A stretch of DNA of 64,000 nucleotides from Dryocola clanedunensis subsp. sulfonylureivorans (GTDB lineage Bacteria; Pseudomonadota; Gammaproteobacteria; Enterobacterales; Enterobacteriaceae). Where the stretch lies: assembly GCF_016756775.1 (NCBI RefSeq), contig NZ_JAERMU010000009.1, positions 124,001-188,000 on the forward strand. The letters run 5' to 3'. Positions 39,773-50,175 of the stretch are shown one piece after another. The position numbers and the translations under genes were made by a program. Below the pieces are notes generated by a model. The model had not been told where the DNA came from, did no database searches, and worked only from the letters and a program-made list of their open reading frames with translations. The number at the start of each line of letters is the position of its first letter. The stretch's first letter is position 1.

Positions 39773-39910
39773 ATTGCTGACAAAAAAGGAAAAAGCGTGG
39801 TTTTTCCTTTTTTGTGTTTATCAGCCGAAAATCAATAAATCGATTTCCCTTGTTATTTTTCTGATGCGATCTAATCGCTTCGTTACCGTTAAGAGTTTGT
39901 CATTAGTCTG
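39773..39910 (-). repeat. Terminator-nested 138-bp repeat, copy B
   Basis: The reverse complement of the aroG-gpmA repeat, aligned without gaps. The main hairpin at 39781-39814 keeps 14 paired bases: the G-C pair in copy A has become A-T here, so both arms changed together. The second hairpin keeps its nine pairs, two as G-T wobbles. It is bracketed by two identical copies of the acrZ terminator stem. No coding potential is seen. Confidence 0.9.
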
Positions 39911-39913
39911 GGA

Positions 39914-39934
39914 CGCCCGCATTCGCGGGCGTTT
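39914..39934 (+). repeat. Right copy of the duplicated acrZ terminator hairpin
   Basis: Identical over 21 bases to 39749-39769, but followed by GTTTCGC, so only three T remain. It is probably a weak terminator or none. Confidence 0.88.
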
Positions 39935-39989
39935 CGCATTAAAGCCCCTGCATTTTCTGCCGATAAGATCTGTATATTCCTGTTCAGTC

Positions 39990-40015
39990 TCGTTATATTA
40001 GCGAATACATAACGA
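39990..40015 (+). promoter_or_regulatory. ModE box of the modABC promoter
   Basis: A 26-base inverted repeat whose outer arms TCGTTAT/ATAACGA are perfect. The same outer arms frame the ModE box of moaA at 57328. It lies 20 bases before modA, as expected for repression by ModE-molybdate. Confidence 0.92.
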
Positions 40016-40034
40016 AACTCAGTGGAGTAAAAAG

Positions 40035-40808
40035 ATGGCTAAGCAATGGGTACGTCTCGCTGTTGGCGCAGCACTAAGCATCACACTGGCAGGTCAGGCA
40101 TTGGCTGATAACAGCAAAATTACCGTTTTCGCTGCGGCGTCGCTGACCAACGCGATGCAGGATATCGCCACGCAGTACCAGAAGGGGAAAAATGTCGAAG
40201 TGGCTTCTTCCTTTGCCTCTTCTTCTACGCTTGCCCGTCAGATTGAAGCGGGAGCGCCTGCGGATCTGTATATTTCTGCCGATCAAAAATGGATGGATTA
40301 CGCGGTAAGCAAAGACGCGATTAAAACCGACAGCCGCGAAACGCTGCTGGGCAATAGCCTGGTTGTCGTGGCGCCAAAAGACAGCAAGCAGGGTCGCGTT
40401 GATATCAACGGAAAAACAGACTGGGCTGCGCTGCTGAAGGGCGGGCGTCTGGCCGTTGGCGATCCCGATCATGTTCCGGCTGGCATCTACGCCAAAGAAG
40501 CGCTGCAAAAACTTGGCGCATGGGATACTTTGTCTCCGAAACTTGCCCCGGCTGAAGACGTGCGCGGCGCGCTTGCTCTGGTTGAACGAGACGAAACTCC
40601 GCTTGGCATTGTCTACGGCTCTGACGCGGTCGCCAGCAAGGGCGTGAAGGTTGTGGGGACTTTCCCGGAAGACTCCCACAAGAAAGTGGAATACCCTATT
40701 GCGATTGTTAAAGGCCACGATAACCCAACCGTTACCGCGTTCTATGGCTACCTGAAAGGACCGGAAGCGGCTGCAATCTTCCAACGTTACGGATTTACGA
40801 CGAAATAA
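40035..40808 (+). CDS. modA: Molybdate ABC transporter substrate-binding protein
   Basis: A periplasmic protein that binds molybdate or tungstate and delivers it to ModBC. It is 257 residues, as in E. coli. The signal peptide ends QALA, with cleavage after residue 24. The oxyanion-binding serines are expected in FAAASLTNAM and SFASSSTLARQI. The last base overlaps the modB start (TAATG). Confidence 0.98.
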   Translation: MAKQWVRLAVGAALSITLAGQALADNSKITVFAAASLTNAMQDIATQYQKGKNVEVASSFASSSTLARQIEAGAPADLYISADQKWMDYAVSKDAIKTDSRETLLGNSLVVVAPKDSKQGRVDINGKTDWAALLKGGRLAVGDPDHVPAGIYAKEALQKLGAWDTLSPKLAPAEDVRGALALVERDETPLGIVYGSDAVASKGVKVVGTFPEDSHKKVEYPIAIVKGHDNPTVTAFYGYLKGPEAAAIFQRYGFTTK

Positions 40809-41500
40809 TGATATTGACCGATCCCGAATGGCAGGCGGTGCTGCTGAGCCTGAAAGTCTCCACCCTTGCGGTACTGTTTAGCCTGCCTTTTGGGATCCTT
40901 CTTGCCTGGGTGCTGGTGCGATGCCGCTTCCCGGGCAAAGCCTTACTCGACAGTATTATCCATCTTCCTCTCGTGCTTCCCCCCGTTGTCGTGGGCTACC
41001 TGCTGCTGGTGGCGATGGGGCGCCGTGGTTTTCTGGGCTCGTGGATTTACGACGTCTTTGGCATGACTTTCGCCTTTAGCTGGCGCGGTGCTGTATTAGC
41101 CGCGGCCGTGATGTCCTTCCCGCTGATGGTGCGGGCGATTCGCCTGGCGCTCGAAGGGGTGGATATCAAACTCGAACAGGCCGCCCGCACTCTCGGGGCC
41201 GGGCGCTGGCGAGTGTTTTGCACGATTACGCTACCGCTTACCTTACCGGGCATTATCGCCGGTACCGTGCTGGCTTTTGCCCGCTCATTGGGCGAGTTCG
41301 GCGCGACCATTACCTTTGTTTCCAACATTCCGGGGGAAACCCGCACTATCCCATCGGCAATGTACACCCTGATTCAGACCCCTGGTGGTGAGAGTGCAGC
41401 CGCACGGCTGTGCGTTATCTCCATCGTACTGGCGATGATCTCGCTGCTGGTGGCCGAATGGCTGGCGCGTCAGAGCCGCAAAAGAATAGGGGCTGAGTGA
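40808..41500 (+). CDS. modB: Molybdate ABC transporter permease
   Basis: The inner-membrane channel of the molybdate importer. It is 230 residues against 229 in E. coli, with five or six hydrophobic spans. The EAA loop that contacts ModC is visible as [21 protein letters not shown] near residues 119-139. It overlaps both neighbours by one base. Confidence 0.97.
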   Translation: MILTDPEWQAVLLSLKVSTLAVLFSLPFGILLAWVLVRCRFPGKALLDSIIHLPLVLPPVVVGYLLLVAMGRRGFLGSWIYDVFGMTFAFSWRGAVLAAAVMSFPLMVRAIRLALEGVDIKLEQAARTLGAGRWRVFCTITLPLTLPGIIAGTVLAFARSLGEFGATITFVSNIPGETRTIPSAMYTLIQTPGGESAAARLCVISIVLAMISLLVAEWLARQSRKRIGAE

Positions 41501-42558
41501 TGCTTGAACTTAATTTTGTCCAGACGCTGGGTGACCACCGCCTGGCGATCAACGAAACGCTGCCAGGGGCGGGGATCACGGCGGTATTCGGCGTATCCGG
41601 TGCAGGAAAAACATCGCTGATCAACGCCATCAGCGGTCTGACTCGTCCGCAAGAGGGCAGGATTGTGCTCAACGATCGCGTCCTGAGCGATACAGAAAGC
41701 AGACGCTTTCTGGCACCGGAAAAGCGGCGAATTGGCTATGTCTTCCAGGATGCGCGCCTGTTCCCGCACTACAGGGTTCGCGGCAATCTGAAGTACGGCA
41801 TGGTGAAAAGTGCGGCGGACCAGTTCGATAAGCTGGTGGCGCTGCTGGGGATTGAAGATTTATTAGATCGTTTCCCCTGGAGCCTGTCAGGCGGCGAAAA
41901 ACAGCGCGTGGCTATCGGGCGTGCATTGCTGACGTCGCCGGAGCTGCTGCTGCTGGACGAACCGCTGGCCTCGCTGGACATCCCCCGTAAACGCGAACTA
42001 CTGCCCTATCTGCAGCGGCTGGCTCGCGAAATTAACATCCCGATGCTCTACGTCAGCCACTCTCTGGAAGAGATCCTCCATCTGGCTGATAAGGTGCTGG
42101 TGCTGGACGGTGGCGAGGTAAAAGCTTTCGGGCAGCTCGAGGAGGTCTGGGGCAGCAGCGTGATGCACCCCTGGCTGCCCAAAGAGCAGCAAAGCAGCGT
42201 TCTGAAAGTCACGGTGATTGAGCATCATCCCCACTACGCCATGACGGCCCTGGCGTTGGGCGATCAGCACCTGTGGGTCAACAAGCTGGATAAGCCGCTG
42301 CAGTCACCGCTGCGCATTCGCATTCAGGCTTCCGACGTTTCGCTGATCCTCCAGCCGCCGGTTCACAGCAGTATTCGTAACGTTTTAAGAGCGAAGGTTG
42401 CCCAGTGCTTTGATGATGAAGGGCAGGTAGAAGTCCAGCTTGAGGTGGGAGGCAGAATTCTCTGGGCGCGCATCAGCCGCTGGGCGCGGGATGAGCTGGC
42501 TATCAAACCGGGACTCTGGCTGTACGCGCAGGTGAAAAGCGTGTCGATAACGACCTGA
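41500..42558 (+). CDS. modC: Molybdate ABC transporter ATP-binding protein
   Basis: Powers molybdate import. It is 352 residues, as in E. coli. Walker [10 protein letters not shown] (about 31-39), signature [10 protein letters not shown], Walker [13 protein letters not shown] and switch histidine in LYVSHS; the C-terminal Mop/TOBE domain (about 290-352) binds oxyanion. An in-frame GTG sits just before the ATG; the ATG overlapping the modB stop is preferred. Confidence 0.97.
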   Translation: MLELNFVQTLGDHRLAINETLPGAGITAVFGVSGAGKTSLINAISGLTRPQEGRIVLNDRVLSDTESRRFLAPEKRRIGYVFQDARLFPHYRVRGNLKYGMVKSAADQFDKLVALLGIEDLLDRFPWSLSGGEKQRVAIGRALLTSPELLLLDEPLASLDIPRKRELLPYLQRLAREINIPMLYVSHSLEEILHLADKVLVLDGGEVKAFGQLEEVWGSSVMHPWLPKEQQSSVLKVTVIEHHPHYAMTALALGDQHLWVNKLDKPLQSPLRIRIQASDVSLILQPPVHSSIRNVLRAKVAQCFDDEGQVEVQLEVGGRILWARISRWARDELAIKPGLWLYAQVKSVSITT

Positions 42559-42578
42559 CGGACTTTGCCGGATGATCC

Positions 42579-42625
42579 TGCGCTTATCTGACCTACATTT
42601 TGGCGATGGGAGAGTGATAAGCGCA
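42579..42625. repeat. Inverted repeat between modC and ybhA
   Basis: Ten-base arms TGCGCTTATC/GATAAGCGCA enclose 27 bases. It is REP-like and lies between convergent genes; there is no T-run next to it. Its role could be mRNA 3-prime protection or weak termination. Confidence 0.6.
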
Positions 42626-42648
42626 GCGTCAGCCACCGTTTAGTACAG

Positions 42649-43467
42649 TTAGATTAAATGCTTATAAATCGTCTCGGCGATACCCGCTTCCAGGTTTGTG
42701 CCAATGACCAGGTCAGCTCGAGCTTTAATGGCTTCGTCGGCGTTGCCCATCGCGACGCCAAGGCCTGCCGCCTCCAGCATACTCAGGTCGTTAAAATTAT
42801 CGCCAAACGCAATCACCTGCGCCATAGAAAGACCTTCGGACTCAACCCACTGCGCCAGACGTTTACCCTTGCTGTTGCCGCTTTGCGCCACGTCGACCTG
42901 ATCGTGCCAGGACCACTCGCAAGCCAGTCCAAGCTGCTGTTCAACGGAGCGGGCGAAGTTTTGCAGCTTCGGAATATCTTCACCGGTTAGCGCAAATTTC
43001 CAGATAGCCTCCACCTGATCCACAGCTTCGCGCAGGGAATCTACATGGCGGAACACCGGCCTTTGAGCTTCCGGCAGCGACTGCGCCCAGTTTTCGGTGC
43101 GCTGGACATGGCCTGTCGGGCGCTGATAAAGCATCTCGTTATCCACGTACATCAACCCATTCACGTCATGGGCATCGAGTAAATCAATGAGTTGTGCGGC
43201 TTGCTCAGGCCTGAGAGGATCGGCGCTCAGCACCTTTTTTGCATGATAATCATACAAATAGGTGCCATTACAGCAAATTGCAGGTGTATCTAAAGCCAGT
43301 GCCTGATAAAAAGGATGAATGGCAACGTGATGGCGACCGGTCACGATGACCACTTTGTAGCCCGACTCGCGGGCGCACTCAAGCGCCGCCAGCGACGCCG
43401 GCAGAATGGTTTTTTGCGGCGTCAGGAGGGTGCCGTCCAGATCAAGGGCGATTACTCGATAAGTCAT
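42649..43467 (-). CDS. ybhA: HAD-family sugar phosphatase YbhA
   Basis: A Cof-type HAD phosphatase of 272 residues, as in E. coli YbhA, reported there to act on pyridoxal phosphate and sugar phosphates. Motif I is DLDGTLL (residues 9-15), motif II VIVTGRHH, and motif IV GDNFNDLSMLEAA. It is a single gene, divergent from pgl. Confidence 0.94.
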   Translation of the reverse strand: MTYRVIALDLDGTLLTPQKTILPASLAALECARESGYKVVIVTGRHHVAIHPFYQALALDTPAICCNGTYLYDYHAKKVLSADPLRPEQAAQLIDLLDAHDVNGLMYVDNEMLYQRPTGHVQRTENWAQSLPEAQRPVFRHVDSLREAVDQVEAIWKFALTGEDIPKLQNFARSVEQQLGLACEWSWHDQVDVAQSGNSKGKRLAQWVESEGLSMAQVIAFGDNFNDLSMLEAAGLGVAMGNADEAIKARADLVIGTNLEAGIAETIYKHLI

Positions 43468-43608
43468 TTACTATTCCAGTCAAATTCAAGCCGTAAGGTC
43501 TAAGCCGATGGTACACCGCCTGGCGCATTGTGCAAAATTGCGACCCAGGGCGGCAAAACGGACTACCCTTGTGACTATTACTCAAGACGTTGGGAGGAAC
43601 GAGATTTC

Positions 43609-44607
43609 ATGAAACAAACAGTCTATACCGCCAGCCCCGAAAGCCAGCAAATTCATGTCTGGTCACTGAATTCACAGGGCGAGCTGACGCTCGTACAGGT
43701 GGTGGATGCCCCAGGCCAGGTCCAGCCGATGGTTATCAGCCCCGATAAGCGCTTCCTGTATGTCGGGGTGCGCCCTGAATTCCGGGTGATAGCCTACCGT
43801 ATCGCGCCGGATGATGGCCGTCTGAGCGAAGCCGGTGCCGCCGCGCTGCCGGGTAGCCCAACGCATATCTCCACCGATCGTCAGGGTAAATTCCTGTTCA
43901 GCGCTTCTTACAACGCGGGAAGCGTCAGCGTGACCCCGCTGGGTCAGGACGGCCTGCCGGGTAACGTCGTGTTCCAGGCTGAAGGGCTGGAAGGCTGCCA
44001 CTCGGCGAACATCTCCCCGGACAACCGCACGCTGTGGGTTCCTGCGCTGAAACAAGATCGTATTTGCCTGTTCACGCTGTCTGACGATGGCACGCTGACG
44101 GCACAGACCCCGGCGGAAGTCGCTACCGTAGAAGGTGCTGGCCCGCGCCATATGGCGTTCCATCCCAATCAGCAGTACGCGTACTGCGTCAACGAGCTGA
44201 ACGGCTCTGTGGACGTATGGGAGCTGAAGGATCCTAACGGTAAAATCGAATGCGTACAGACGCTGGACATGATGCCGCCGGACTTCTCGGACACCCGCTG
44301 GGCGGCAGATATCCATATCACCCCTGACGGACGTCATCTCTATACCTGTGACCGCACCGCCAGCACTATTACCGTTTTCAGCGTCTCAGAAGACGGCAGC
44401 GTGCTGGCCATCGAAGGCTACCAGCCGACGGAAACCCAGCCACGCGGTTTCAACGTCGACCATAGCGGTAACTATCTGATTGCAGCGGGGCAGAAGTCCC
44501 ACCATATTGCGGTCTATGAAATTAAAGGTGAGCAGGGCTTACTGGAAGAGAAAGGGCGTTATGCCGTTGGTCAGGGGCCAATGTGGGTCGTGGTTAACGC
44601 ACATTAA
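43609..44607 (+). CDS. pgl: 6-phosphogluconolactonase
   Basis: Hydrolyses 6-phosphogluconolactone in the oxidative pentose phosphate pathway. It is 332 residues against 331 in E. coli Pgl (YbhE). The YbhE-type seven-bladed beta-propeller is seen as repeated [25 protein letters not shown] and [12 protein letters not shown] motifs. The start at 43609 follows GGGAGG and gives the family [15 protein letters not shown]; an upstream in-frame ATG at 43528 is rejected. Confidence 0.96.
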   Translation: MKQTVYTASPESQQIHVWSLNSQGELTLVQVVDAPGQVQPMVISPDKRFLYVGVRPEFRVIAYRIAPDDGRLSEAGAAALPGSPTHISTDRQGKFLFSASYNAGSVSVTPLGQDGLPGNVVFQAEGLEGCHSANISPDNRTLWVPALKQDRICLFTLSDDGTLTAQTPAEVATVEGAGPRHMAFHPNQQYAYCVNELNGSVDVWELKDPNGKIECVQTLDMMPPDFSDTRWAADIHITPDGRHLYTCDRTASTITVFSVSEDGSVLAIEGYQPTETQPRGFNVDHSGNYLIAAGQKSHHIAVYEIKGEQGLLEEKGRYAVGQGPMWVVVNAH

Positions 44608-44613
44608 TCTCCG

Positions 44614-44657
44614 CTGAAAACAAAAAACCTCGCCGCGGCGAGGTTTTTTGTTTTCAG
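44614..44657. terminator. 44-base perfect palindrome, bidirectional terminator for pgl and ybhC
   Basis: CTGAAAACAAAAAACCTCGCC and its exact complement meet at a central GC. It gives an A-run/T-run hairpin that can terminate both convergent genes. Confidence 0.95.
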
Positions 44658-44669
44658 TGAGAAGTGAAA

Positions 44670-45947
44670 TTATTCACTGACAACCGGGCTACCCACGCCG
44701 CGGTTGTTGTACTCCCACAGGCGGTTAGCTGCCGCGTCATTCAGATCACGCTTCTCGCTGATATTGCCAGCAAACGGGCGCTTAGAACCGGCTGCATCGC
44801 CCCACGGCTTAGCGGTATTGAAACCTTCGTTGATGGCGCTGTCACGGATAACAACCTGGCCGTTTGAAGTCTGACCCGCGGTGTAGCCATTTTCAGCGGC
44901 TTCCAGATCCCAGGCGCGTCCCAGCTGAGCGGTATTTTCGCCTGCTGCGGTAAAGCGGCTGTTGATGGCCAGGAAGCCATAGAACATGTTTGGCAGGGTT
45001 GCTGGTGCAAAGACATAGCCTTCTTTCGTGCGGCTATTAACCAGGTGGAATTCAGTTTTATCGAACACCACGGCACCCCGTCCGGCGACGACATCGACAT
45101 CACCTTCGATATAGCTGTTGGTGACCTGAGTACGAGTCTGACGGTTCGGTAACATGCGGTTCTGCACATCACTGTTAGTGACGAAGAACGTATTCTGACG
45201 CCCCAGCAGGTGCACATTGTTCAGCTGAACTTTGTCACCATCGGTGCGCAGGGCTACCGCCTGATGGTTACCCGCATCAACGCTGTCACCCAGGGTGTTG
45301 GCGATGGTCAGATTCTGCATCTGTAAGCCAGTATTCTGCGACCACACTACGGCAGAACACATCACCCCAACGGTGGCAGCACGGCGGTTCTGACAGCTAT
45401 CAAACATATACCAGGCAGGTTTACCCGGCATGTATTTACCTGCTGGATTTACCGTATGGCGCCAGGTTGTAACGTCAAGCTCGGAGTCTAATGGCTGGGT
45501 GATTTTCACGTCGGCGGCATTGTCCGTGGTGCCATACAGGGTCACGCTTCCGGAAGATGCAGGGATGTAAACGGTACCCGGATACTCGCCCGGCTGAATG
45601 GCGATGTACTGGCGGGCGCTGCTGTGTTTTGCAATCGCGGCGTCAACCGCTGCCTGGATAGAGGTATGGGTCACGCCTTCGCCACCCGCAGCACCGACAA
45701 CGTAATCAGGCTGCTGAGGAACACGAATTGAAGAAGGGGCCCATGGCGCCTCATCTTTATTCATGGAGGAGAAATAACGTGCTGGCACGAAGTTCTGCGC
45801 TTCATCTGCAGACAGGATCGGACGGGACTGAGTACCCGGAGCCTCCTGCGTGGATGGACGGTCTTCGGGTGGCGTTGAGCTACATGCGCTCAAGGCTACG
45901 GCAAAAGCGAGCGCGGCGGCCCGACGAGTAACCGATAATGTATTCAA
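44670..45947 (-). CDS. ybhC: YbhC, pectinesterase-family outer-membrane lipoprotein
   Basis: A CE8 pectin methylesterase-fold protein of 425 residues (E. coli 427). Lipobox LSAC, lipidated Cys22. The right-handed beta-helix motifs QNTFFVTNSDVQ and YIEGDVDVVAGRGAVVFD carry the positions equivalent to catalytic residues of pectinesterases; the E. coli protein is described as an acyl-CoA thioesterase instead, so substrate is uncertain. The start codon is TTG at 45947, after AAGGAGC, giving MNTLSVTRR in line with E. coli. Confidence 0.93.
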   Translation of the reverse strand: MNTLSVTRRAAALAFAVALSACSSTPPEDRPSTQEAPGTQSRPILSADEAQNFVPARYFSSMNKDEAPWAPSSIRVPQQPDYVVGAAGGEGVTHTSIQAAVDAAIAKHSSARQYIAIQPGEYPGTVYIPASSGSVTLYGTTDNAADVKITQPLDSELDVTTWRHTVNPAGKYMPGKPAWYMFDSCQNRRAATVGVMCSAVVWSQNTGLQMQNLTIANTLGDSVDAGNHQAVALRTDGDKVQLNNVHLLGRQNTFFVTNSDVQNRMLPNRQTRTQVTNSYIEGDVDVVAGRGAVVFDKTEFHLVNSRTKEGYVFAPATLPNMFYGFLAINSRFTAAGENTAQLGRAWDLEAAENGYTAGQTSNGQVVIRDSAINEGFNTAKPWGDAAGSKRPFAGNISEKRDLNDAAANRLWEYNNRGVGSPVVSE

Positions 45948-46062
45948 GGTTGCTCCTTGCTGTGCAAAGGTAAAAGAGGGGGGTTCCCAAGGCCTGCATT
46001 TTTATACTAACTTGAGCGAAACGGGAAGCCGATTTACGTAATCGGCCTCATAAAAGATGGGA

Positions 46063-46539
46063 TTAGCTGAACATGGCGGTGATCGATGCGCTTCCTAACG
46101 CATGGAAATGCACGTTAAAACCGACCATCGCACCAGAAGCATTTTCATCCACGTCCAGTTTTTCAACGTCCAGGGCGTGAACGGTAAAGATGTAGCGATG
46201 GGTCTCGCCCTTTGGCGGAGCCGCACCGCCGTATCCGGCTTTACCGAAGTCTGTGCGAGTCTGAACGGCGGGTTCAGGAAGCTCTGCCAGATCGGAACCC
46301 GCGCCCTGCGGCAACACGCGGGTATCGGCAGGCAGATTAGCCACCACCCAATGCCACCAGCCAGAACCAGTTGGTGCGTCAGGATCGTAGCAGGTGACAA
46401 CAAAGCTTTTCGTTCCCGCAGGCACGTCGTCCCAGGCCAGATGAGGGGAAATATTGTCCCCTTCGTAACCCATACCGTTAAAGACATGGCGGGAGGGGAG
46501 TTTTTCACCCTCTTTGATGTCCTGACTGATCAGTTTCAT
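46063..46539 (-). CDS. ybhB: YbhB, Raf kinase inhibitor-like/PEBP family protein
   Basis: A 158-residue phosphatidylethanolamine-binding-protein homologue, as in E. coli. Ligand-pocket motifs YDPDAPTGSGWWHWVV and APPKGETHRYIF are intact. Cytoplasmic; function not established. The start at 46539 follows an AAGGAG ribosome site; an in-frame start ten codons upstream is rejected. Confidence 0.95.
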   Translation of the reverse strand: MKLISQDIKEGEKLPSRHVFNGMGYEGDNISPHLAWDDVPAGTKSFVVTCYDPDAPTGSGWWHWVVANLPADTRVLPQGAGSDLAELPEPAVQTRTDFGKAGYGGAAPPKGETHRYIFTVHALDVEKLDVDENASGAMVGFNVHFHALGSASITAMFS

Positions 46540-46604
46540 AAACCGCTCCTTGCAAGTGGAAAGATCCACAAAGTGTAGTGCATCCGTCCGGGGGTTGCAG
46601 ACGG

Positions 46605-47894
46605 TTAACGTCTGAAAAACGCCGGGTTTTCTACGGCGGCGGCAACTGCGGCAATGAGCTTAGCCAGCTGCTCAGGGGTGATAACATAAGGCGGCATCAA
46701 ATAGATAAGTCGGCCGAACGGGCGGATCCATACGCCTTGTTCAACGAAGAAGGCCTGGAGAGCCCCCATATCCACCGGATGGTGCGTTTCTACGACGCCA
46801 ATGGCGCCAAGCACGCGAATATCTGCGACTTGCTCACAATCACGCAGGGGCCGTAGCCCGGATTTCAGCTGTTCTTCAATAGTCAGCACCTGCGCCTGCC
46901 AGTGGCTCTCCTCCAGCAGAGAGAGGCTCTCTGCGGCGACCGCGCAGGCCAGCGGATTACCCATGAAGGTGGGGCCGTGCATGAAGCATCCCGCTTCGCC
47001 ATTACTGATAGTTTCAGCCACATCACGGGTGGCTATCGTGGCGGAAAGCGTCATGGTGCCGCCCGTCAGCGCTTTGCCCAGGCACATGATATCCGGTGCG
47101 ATACCGGCGTGTTCGCAGGCAAAAAGTTTCCCGGTGCGCCCAAAGCCCGTGGCTATCTCATCGGCAATCAACAAAATGCCCTCACGGTCGCACATTTTGC
47201 GGATACGGCGCAGCCATTCAGGATGGTAAAAGCGCATGCCGCCGGCTCCCTGCACAACAGGCTCCAGAATCACGGCGGCAATCTCCTGGCGATGGGCTGC
47301 CATCAGGCGCGCAAAAGGCACGATGTCCATCTCATCCCAGTCATCTTCAAAGCCGCACTGCGGGGCAGGCGCGAACAGGTGCTCGGGTAAATAGCCCTGC
47401 CAGAGGCTGTGCATTGAGTTATCCGGATCGCAGACGGACATCGCGCCAAAAGTATCGCCGTGATAACCGTTGCGGAACGTCAGGAAGCGTTGGCGCGGCT
47501 GGCCTTTTGCATGCCAGTACTGCAATGCCATTTTCATCGCTACTTCCACCGCCACGGATCCCGAATCGGCCAGGAACACGCATTCGAGTGGATCCGGCGT
47601 CATAGCGATCAGCTTCTGACACAGCGCCACAGCCGGAGGATGGGTGATGCCGCCAAACATGACGTGGGACATCCGGTCAATCTGCGTTTTCATCGCCTGG
47701 TTCAGGCGCGGATGGTTATAGCCGTGAATCGCAGCCCACCAGGATGACATACCGTCCACCAACAGCCTGCCATCTGCTAGTTGCAGTTCACAGCCAGCGG
47801 CTGACACCACCGGGTAAACCGGTAGCGGCCGGGTCATGGACGTGTAGGGGTGCCAGATATGTTGTTGGTCGAATGTTAAATCAGCAGGCGTCAT
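46605..47894 (-). CDS. bioA: Adenosylmethionine-8-amino-7-oxononanoate aminotransferase
   Basis: Makes 7,8-diaminopelargonate in biotin synthesis, with S-adenosylmethionine as amino donor and PLP cofactor. It is 429 residues, as in E. coli. The PLP lysine lies in [15 protein letters not shown] (about 274). The start at 47894 gives [17 protein letters not shown]. It is divergent from bioB, and the shared BirA operator lies 7 bases from its start. Confidence 0.98.
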   Translation of the reverse strand: MTPADLTFDQQHIWHPYTSMTRPLPVYPVVSAAGCELQLADGRLLVDGMSSWWAAIHGYNHPRLNQAMKTQIDRMSHVMFGGITHPPAVALCQKLIAMTPDPLECVFLADSGSVAVEVAMKMALQYWHAKGQPRQRFLTFRNGYHGDTFGAMSVCDPDNSMHSLWQGYLPEHLFAPAPQCGFEDDWDEMDIVPFARLMAAHRQEIAAVILEPVVQGAGGMRFYHPEWLRRIRKMCDREGILLIADEIATGFGRTGKLFACEHAGIAPDIMCLGKALTGGTMTLSATIATRDVAETISNGEAGCFMHGPTFMGNPLACAVAAESLSLLEESHWQAQVLTIEEQLKSGLRPLRDCEQVADIRVLGAIGVVETHHPVDMGALQAFFVEQGVWIRPFGRLIYLMPPYVITPEQLAKLIAAVAAAVENPAFFRR

Positions 47895-47900
47895 AAGGTG

Positions 47901-47938
47901 ACTTGTAAACCATTTTAAAAACATTTAGGTTTACAAGT
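47901..47938. promoter_or_regulatory. BirA operator of the divergent bioA/bioBFCD promoters
   Basis: Arms ACTTGTAAACC and GGTTTACAAGT are perfect inverted repeats of 11 bases, separated by 16 bases, exactly the BirA-biotinyl-AMP binding pattern. Both divergent promoters would be repressed together. Confidence 0.96.
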
Positions 47939-47983
47939 ATAACGTCAATCAACGGCTAACAACACCCCTTTTGGAGACGCCCG

Positions 47984-49024
47984 ATGGCTCACCACGCACG
48001 CTGGTCAATGTCGCAGGTCACTGCTTTATTTGAAAAACCTTTGCTGGATCTGCTTTTTGAAGCGCAGCAAATCCACCGTCAGCACTTCGACCCTCGCCAT
48101 GTGCAGGTCAGTACGCTGCTGTCGATTAAAACGGGCGCCTGCCCGGAAGACTGTAAATATTGTCCGCAGAGCGCGCGCTATAAAACAGGGCTGGAATCGG
48201 AACGCCTGATGGAGGTGGAACAGGTTCTGGATTCCGCGCGTAAGGCCCGCAACGCAGGCTCCACCCGTTTCTGCATGGGCGCGGCGTGGAAGAATCCCAA
48301 TGACCGCGATATGCCTTATCTTGAACAAATGGTGCAGGGCGTCCGTGAAATGGGTCTTGAAACCTGTATGACGCTCGGCACGCTGACCGATGCCCAGGCG
48401 CAGCGGCTGGCGGCAGCGGGTCTGGACTACTACAACCATAACCTCGATACCTCACCGGAGTTCTACGGCAACATCATCACTACGCGAACCTACCAGGAAC
48501 GTCTGGATACGCTGGGCAAAGTCCGCGACGCGGGCATAAAAGTCTGCTCCGGCGGGATTGTCGGGCTGGGTGAAACGGTAAAAGATCGGGCGGGCCTGCT
48601 GCTTCAGCTGGCGAACCTGCCGATGCCGCCGGAAAGCGTGCCTGTCAACATGCTGGTGAAAGTGAAGGGCACGCCGCTTGCGGATAACGACGACGTGGAT
48701 GCCTTTGATTTTATTCGTACCATTGCGATTGCGCGCATCATGATGCCAACTTCCTTTGTGCGCCTTTCGGCAGGGCGCGAGCAGATGAGCGAGCAGACCC
48801 AGGCGATGTGCTTTATGGCCGGTGCAAACTCCATCTTCTATGGTTGCAAGCTACTGACCACGCCTAACCCGGAAGAAGATAAAGACGTCCAGCTGTTCCG
48901 CAAGCTGGGGCTGAACCCGCAGCAGACGGCCACGGAAACAGGGGATAACGAACAGCAACAGCAACTGGCAGCACAGCTGCTCAACGCTGACACCGACAAG
49001 TATTACAACGCGGCGGCGGTATGA
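47984..49024 (+). CDS. bioB: Biotin synthase
   Basis: A radical-SAM enzyme inserting sulfur into dethiobiotin. It is 346 residues, as in E. coli. The radical-SAM cluster cysteines 53, 57 and 60 lie in [12 protein letters not shown]; the 2Fe-2S sulfur-donor ligands follow ([22 protein letters not shown]). It overlaps bioF by 4 bases. Confidence 0.98.
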   Translation: MAHHARWSMSQVTALFEKPLLDLLFEAQQIHRQHFDPRHVQVSTLLSIKTGACPEDCKYCPQSARYKTGLESERLMEVEQVLDSARKARNAGSTRFCMGAAWKNPNDRDMPYLEQMVQGVREMGLETCMTLGTLTDAQAQRLAAAGLDYYNHNLDTSPEFYGNIITTRTYQERLDTLGKVRDAGIKVCSGGIVGLGETVKDRAGLLLQLANLPMPPESVPVNMLVKVKGTPLADNDDVDAFDFIRTIAIARIMMPTSFVRLSAGREQMSEQTQAMCFMAGANSIFYGCKLLTTPNPEEDKDVQLFRKLGLNPQQTATETGDNEQQQQLAAQLLNADTDKYYNAAAV

Positions 49025-50175
49025 GCTGGCAGGCAAGAATTGAGCAGGCGCTTGCTGACCGTCGGAACAGCGACAGTTTCCGCACCCGACAGATAAACGA
49101 TCGGGGAAACGGACGCTTTCTTACCAGTGGCGGCAGACAGCATCTTAACTTTTCCGGCAATGACTATCTGGGCCTCAGCCAGCATCCGGAAATTATCCGC
49201 GCCTGGCAAACGGGCGCGGAAAAATACGGTGTCGGCAGCGGCGGCTCCGGGCACGTGACGGGTTTCAGCACCGCGCATCACCTGCTTGAGCAGGAGCTTG
49301 CCGACTGGCTCGGCTATCCCCGCGCGCTGCTGTTTATCTCGGGTTTTGCCGCAAACCAGGCTGTTATTACGGCCCTGGCGCAAAAACAAGATCGTATTCT
49401 GGCGGACAAGCTCAGCCACGCATCTCTTCTGGAAGCGGCCATGTTTAGCCCGGCGCAGCTGCGTCGCTTCATCCACAACGACGCTCAGTCGCTAAGCGGT
49501 CTTTTGAGACTCTCTGTGGAAGGCCTGCAGCTGGTGGTGACCGAGGGTGTGTTTAGTATGGACGGCGACCGGGCTCCGCTTAAAGAGATCGAGTCAGCCA
49601 CTCGCGAGGCGAAGGGCTGGCTGATGGTGGATGATGCCCACGGCGTCGGTGTGCTGGGCGATCAAGGCAGGGGAAGCTGCGACCAGCAGCGGGTCAAACC
49701 GGACTTACTTGTCATCACTTTCGGCAAAGCATTTGGCGTAAGCGGTGCAGCAGTGTTGTGCAGCGAGAATACCGCTGATTATCTTTTGCAGTTTGCCCGC
49801 CATCTCATCTACAGCACCGCCATGCCGCCCGCTCAGGCTACGGCTCTGTCAGCCGCTCTGAACGTCGTCCGCAAGGGGGATGAAATGCGCTCACGGCTGA
49901 GGGAGAACATCGCGCGGTTTCGGGAAGGGGCGGCGCGGCTGCCGCTCGCACTGATAGATTCCCAGACCGCTATTCAGCCGCTGATAGTTGGGGAAAACGC
50001 CCGCACGCTGGAGCTTGCAGCGGGAATGCGCGAGCGGGGTTTCTGGCTGACTGCCATTCGGCCACCGACAGTACCGAATGGCAGCGCGCGCCTGCGCGTC
50101 ACGCTCACTGCCAGCCATACAAGCCGTGATATCGATACGTTACTGGAGGCGCTGTATGACGAAACCGGTGGATAA
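49021..50175 (+). CDS. bioF: 8-amino-7-oxononanoate synthase
   Basis: A PLP enzyme joining pimeloyl-ACP and alanine. It is 384 residues, as in E. coli. The PLP-binding lysine is in [13 protein letters not shown] (about 236); the N-terminal [14 protein letters not shown] and [10 protein letters not shown] motifs are typical. It overlaps bioB by 4 and bioC by 20 bases. Confidence 0.98.
   Translation: MSWQARIEQALADRRNSDSFRTRQINDRGNGRFLTSGGRQHLNFSGNDYLGLSQHPEIIRAWQTGAEKYGVGSGGSGHVTGFSTAHHLLEQELADWLGYPRALLFISGFAANQAVITALAQKQDRILADKLSHASLLEAAMFSPAQLRRFIHNDAQSLSGLLRLSVEGLQLVVTEGVFSMDGDRAPLKEIESATREAKGWLMVDDAHGVGVLGDQGRGSCDQQRVKPDLLVITFGKAFGVSGAAVLCSENTADYLLQFARHLIYSTAMPPAQATALSAALNVVRKGDEMRSRLRENIARFREGAARLPLALIDSQTAIQPLIVGENARTLELAAGMRERGFWLTAIRPPTVPNGSARLRVTLTASHTSRDIDTLLEALYDETGG

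Noticed and set aside
46028-46046. Small inverted repeat GCCGAT/ATCGGC between ybhB and ybhC
   Set aside because: Short stem and no T-run in either direction, so it is not a convincing terminator.
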